From positions 1 through 6,142 of the forward strand of contig DATJJW010000156.1 of the NCBI GenBank assembly GCA_035491935.1: a DNA stretch of 6,142 bases, read 5' to 3'. Positions 6,061 to 6,142 of the stretch are shown here, one piece after another. The number at the start of each line of letters is the position of its first letter. The stretch's first letter is position 1. The stretch comes from DATJJW01 sp035491935 (GTDB lineage: Bacteria; Pseudomonadota; Alphaproteobacteria; ATCC43930; CGMCC-115725). The notes beneath the pieces were generated by a model. That model was not told where the DNA came from and did no database searches. It saw only the letters and a program-made list of their open reading frames with translations. A program made the translations under genes and the position numbers.

Positions 6061-6142
6061 ATGCTTAGGAAGCCCTCGCCGCACCAGGCGGCCCTTGAGA
6101 TCGTGACGTTGGAGCAGCTCGTTCCTGCCGATCACCTTTTGC
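6061..6142 (+). CDS. IS1182-family transposase, N-terminal end (partial)
   Basis: The open frame from ATG 6061 to the edge gives 27 residues, MLRKPSPHQAALEIVTLEQL then VPADHLL. The segment LEIVTLEQLVPADHLL matches the characteristic start of IS1182-family transposases, which typically continue with RKID and lead to a DDE catalytic domain; that part lies beyond the window, so intactness cannot be judged. No clear Shine-Dalgarno sequence precedes the ATG, which is common for transposases kept at low expression. Bases 6070-6080 repeat the left arm of the upstream hairpin exactly. Confidence 0.82.
   Translation, partial: MLRKPSPHQAALEIVTLEQLVPADHLL

Larger units (their letters stand above)
6004..6142 (+). 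mobile_element. Left end of an IS1182-family insertion sequence (partial)
   Basis: The transposase start at 6061 marks an IS1182-family element running off the right edge. The left boundary is not certain: it should lie between the hairpin ending at 6003 and the hairpin starting at 6019, and GATTGCTGACAAAGCCC (6008-6024) is where I would look for the terminal inverted repeat. The right end and any target-site duplication are outside the window, so the inverted repeats cannot be confirmed. Confidence 0.6.

Noticed and set aside
4927..6135. Minus-strand frame opposite the second binding protein
   Set aside because: It covers a clear Bug/TctC gene, both hairpins and the transposase start, and shows no family signature.
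1..6142. CRISPR array, tRNA or rRNA gene
   Set aside because: No regularly spaced repeats and no tRNA- or rRNA-like segment was seen on either strand.

Overview
The window reads as high-G+C proteobacterial DNA, most likely from an alphaproteobacterium of the Rhodospirillales/Rhizobiales kind. This rests on three things: two Bug/TctC-type periplasmic binding proteins, an OprB-type porin, and an intergenic palindrome with a GTCATGGCCGGGC arm that I recall as common in that class. Genus is not readable from the sequence. All the intact genes are transport genes, and the right edge enters an insertion sequence.

Layout from left to right. Positions 3-80 hold the last 25 codons of an unrecognised gene. 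A palindrome at 106-141 follows. A DHA2 (MdtD/HsrA-like) major facilitator exporter runs 151-1566 (+). It converges on a Bug/TctC-type solute-binding protein at 1632-2675 (-), and between them lies an intrinsic terminator for the minus-strand gene. A 663-base, comparatively AT-rich divergent gap (2676-3338) has no convincing gene but holds three dyads that look like operators, one of them an exact ATAC-N7-GTAT. An OprB-family porin runs 3339-4808 (+) and ends at a very strong intrinsic terminator (4826-4867). A second Bug/TctC protein, from a visibly different subfamily, occupies 4978-5952 (+). It is followed by a terminator-like hairpin without a U-tract (5981-6003), a second hairpin (6019-6046), and the first 27 codons of an IS1182-family transposase (6061 to the edge).

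How the genes may work together: the porin could admit small polar solutes across the outer membrane and the two Bug proteins could bind organic acids or similar ligands in the periplasm. No TctA/TctB membrane partners are visible, so both binding proteins are orphans here and must use a permease encoded elsewhere or act as sensors. The MFS protein would export compounds and is not obviously part of the same system.

Nothing here amounts to a clearly new system. The observations most worth checking are the repeated hairpin arm at the start of the transposase gene, which permits two mutually exclusive RNA structures, and the LysR-type dyad in the divergent regulatory region.
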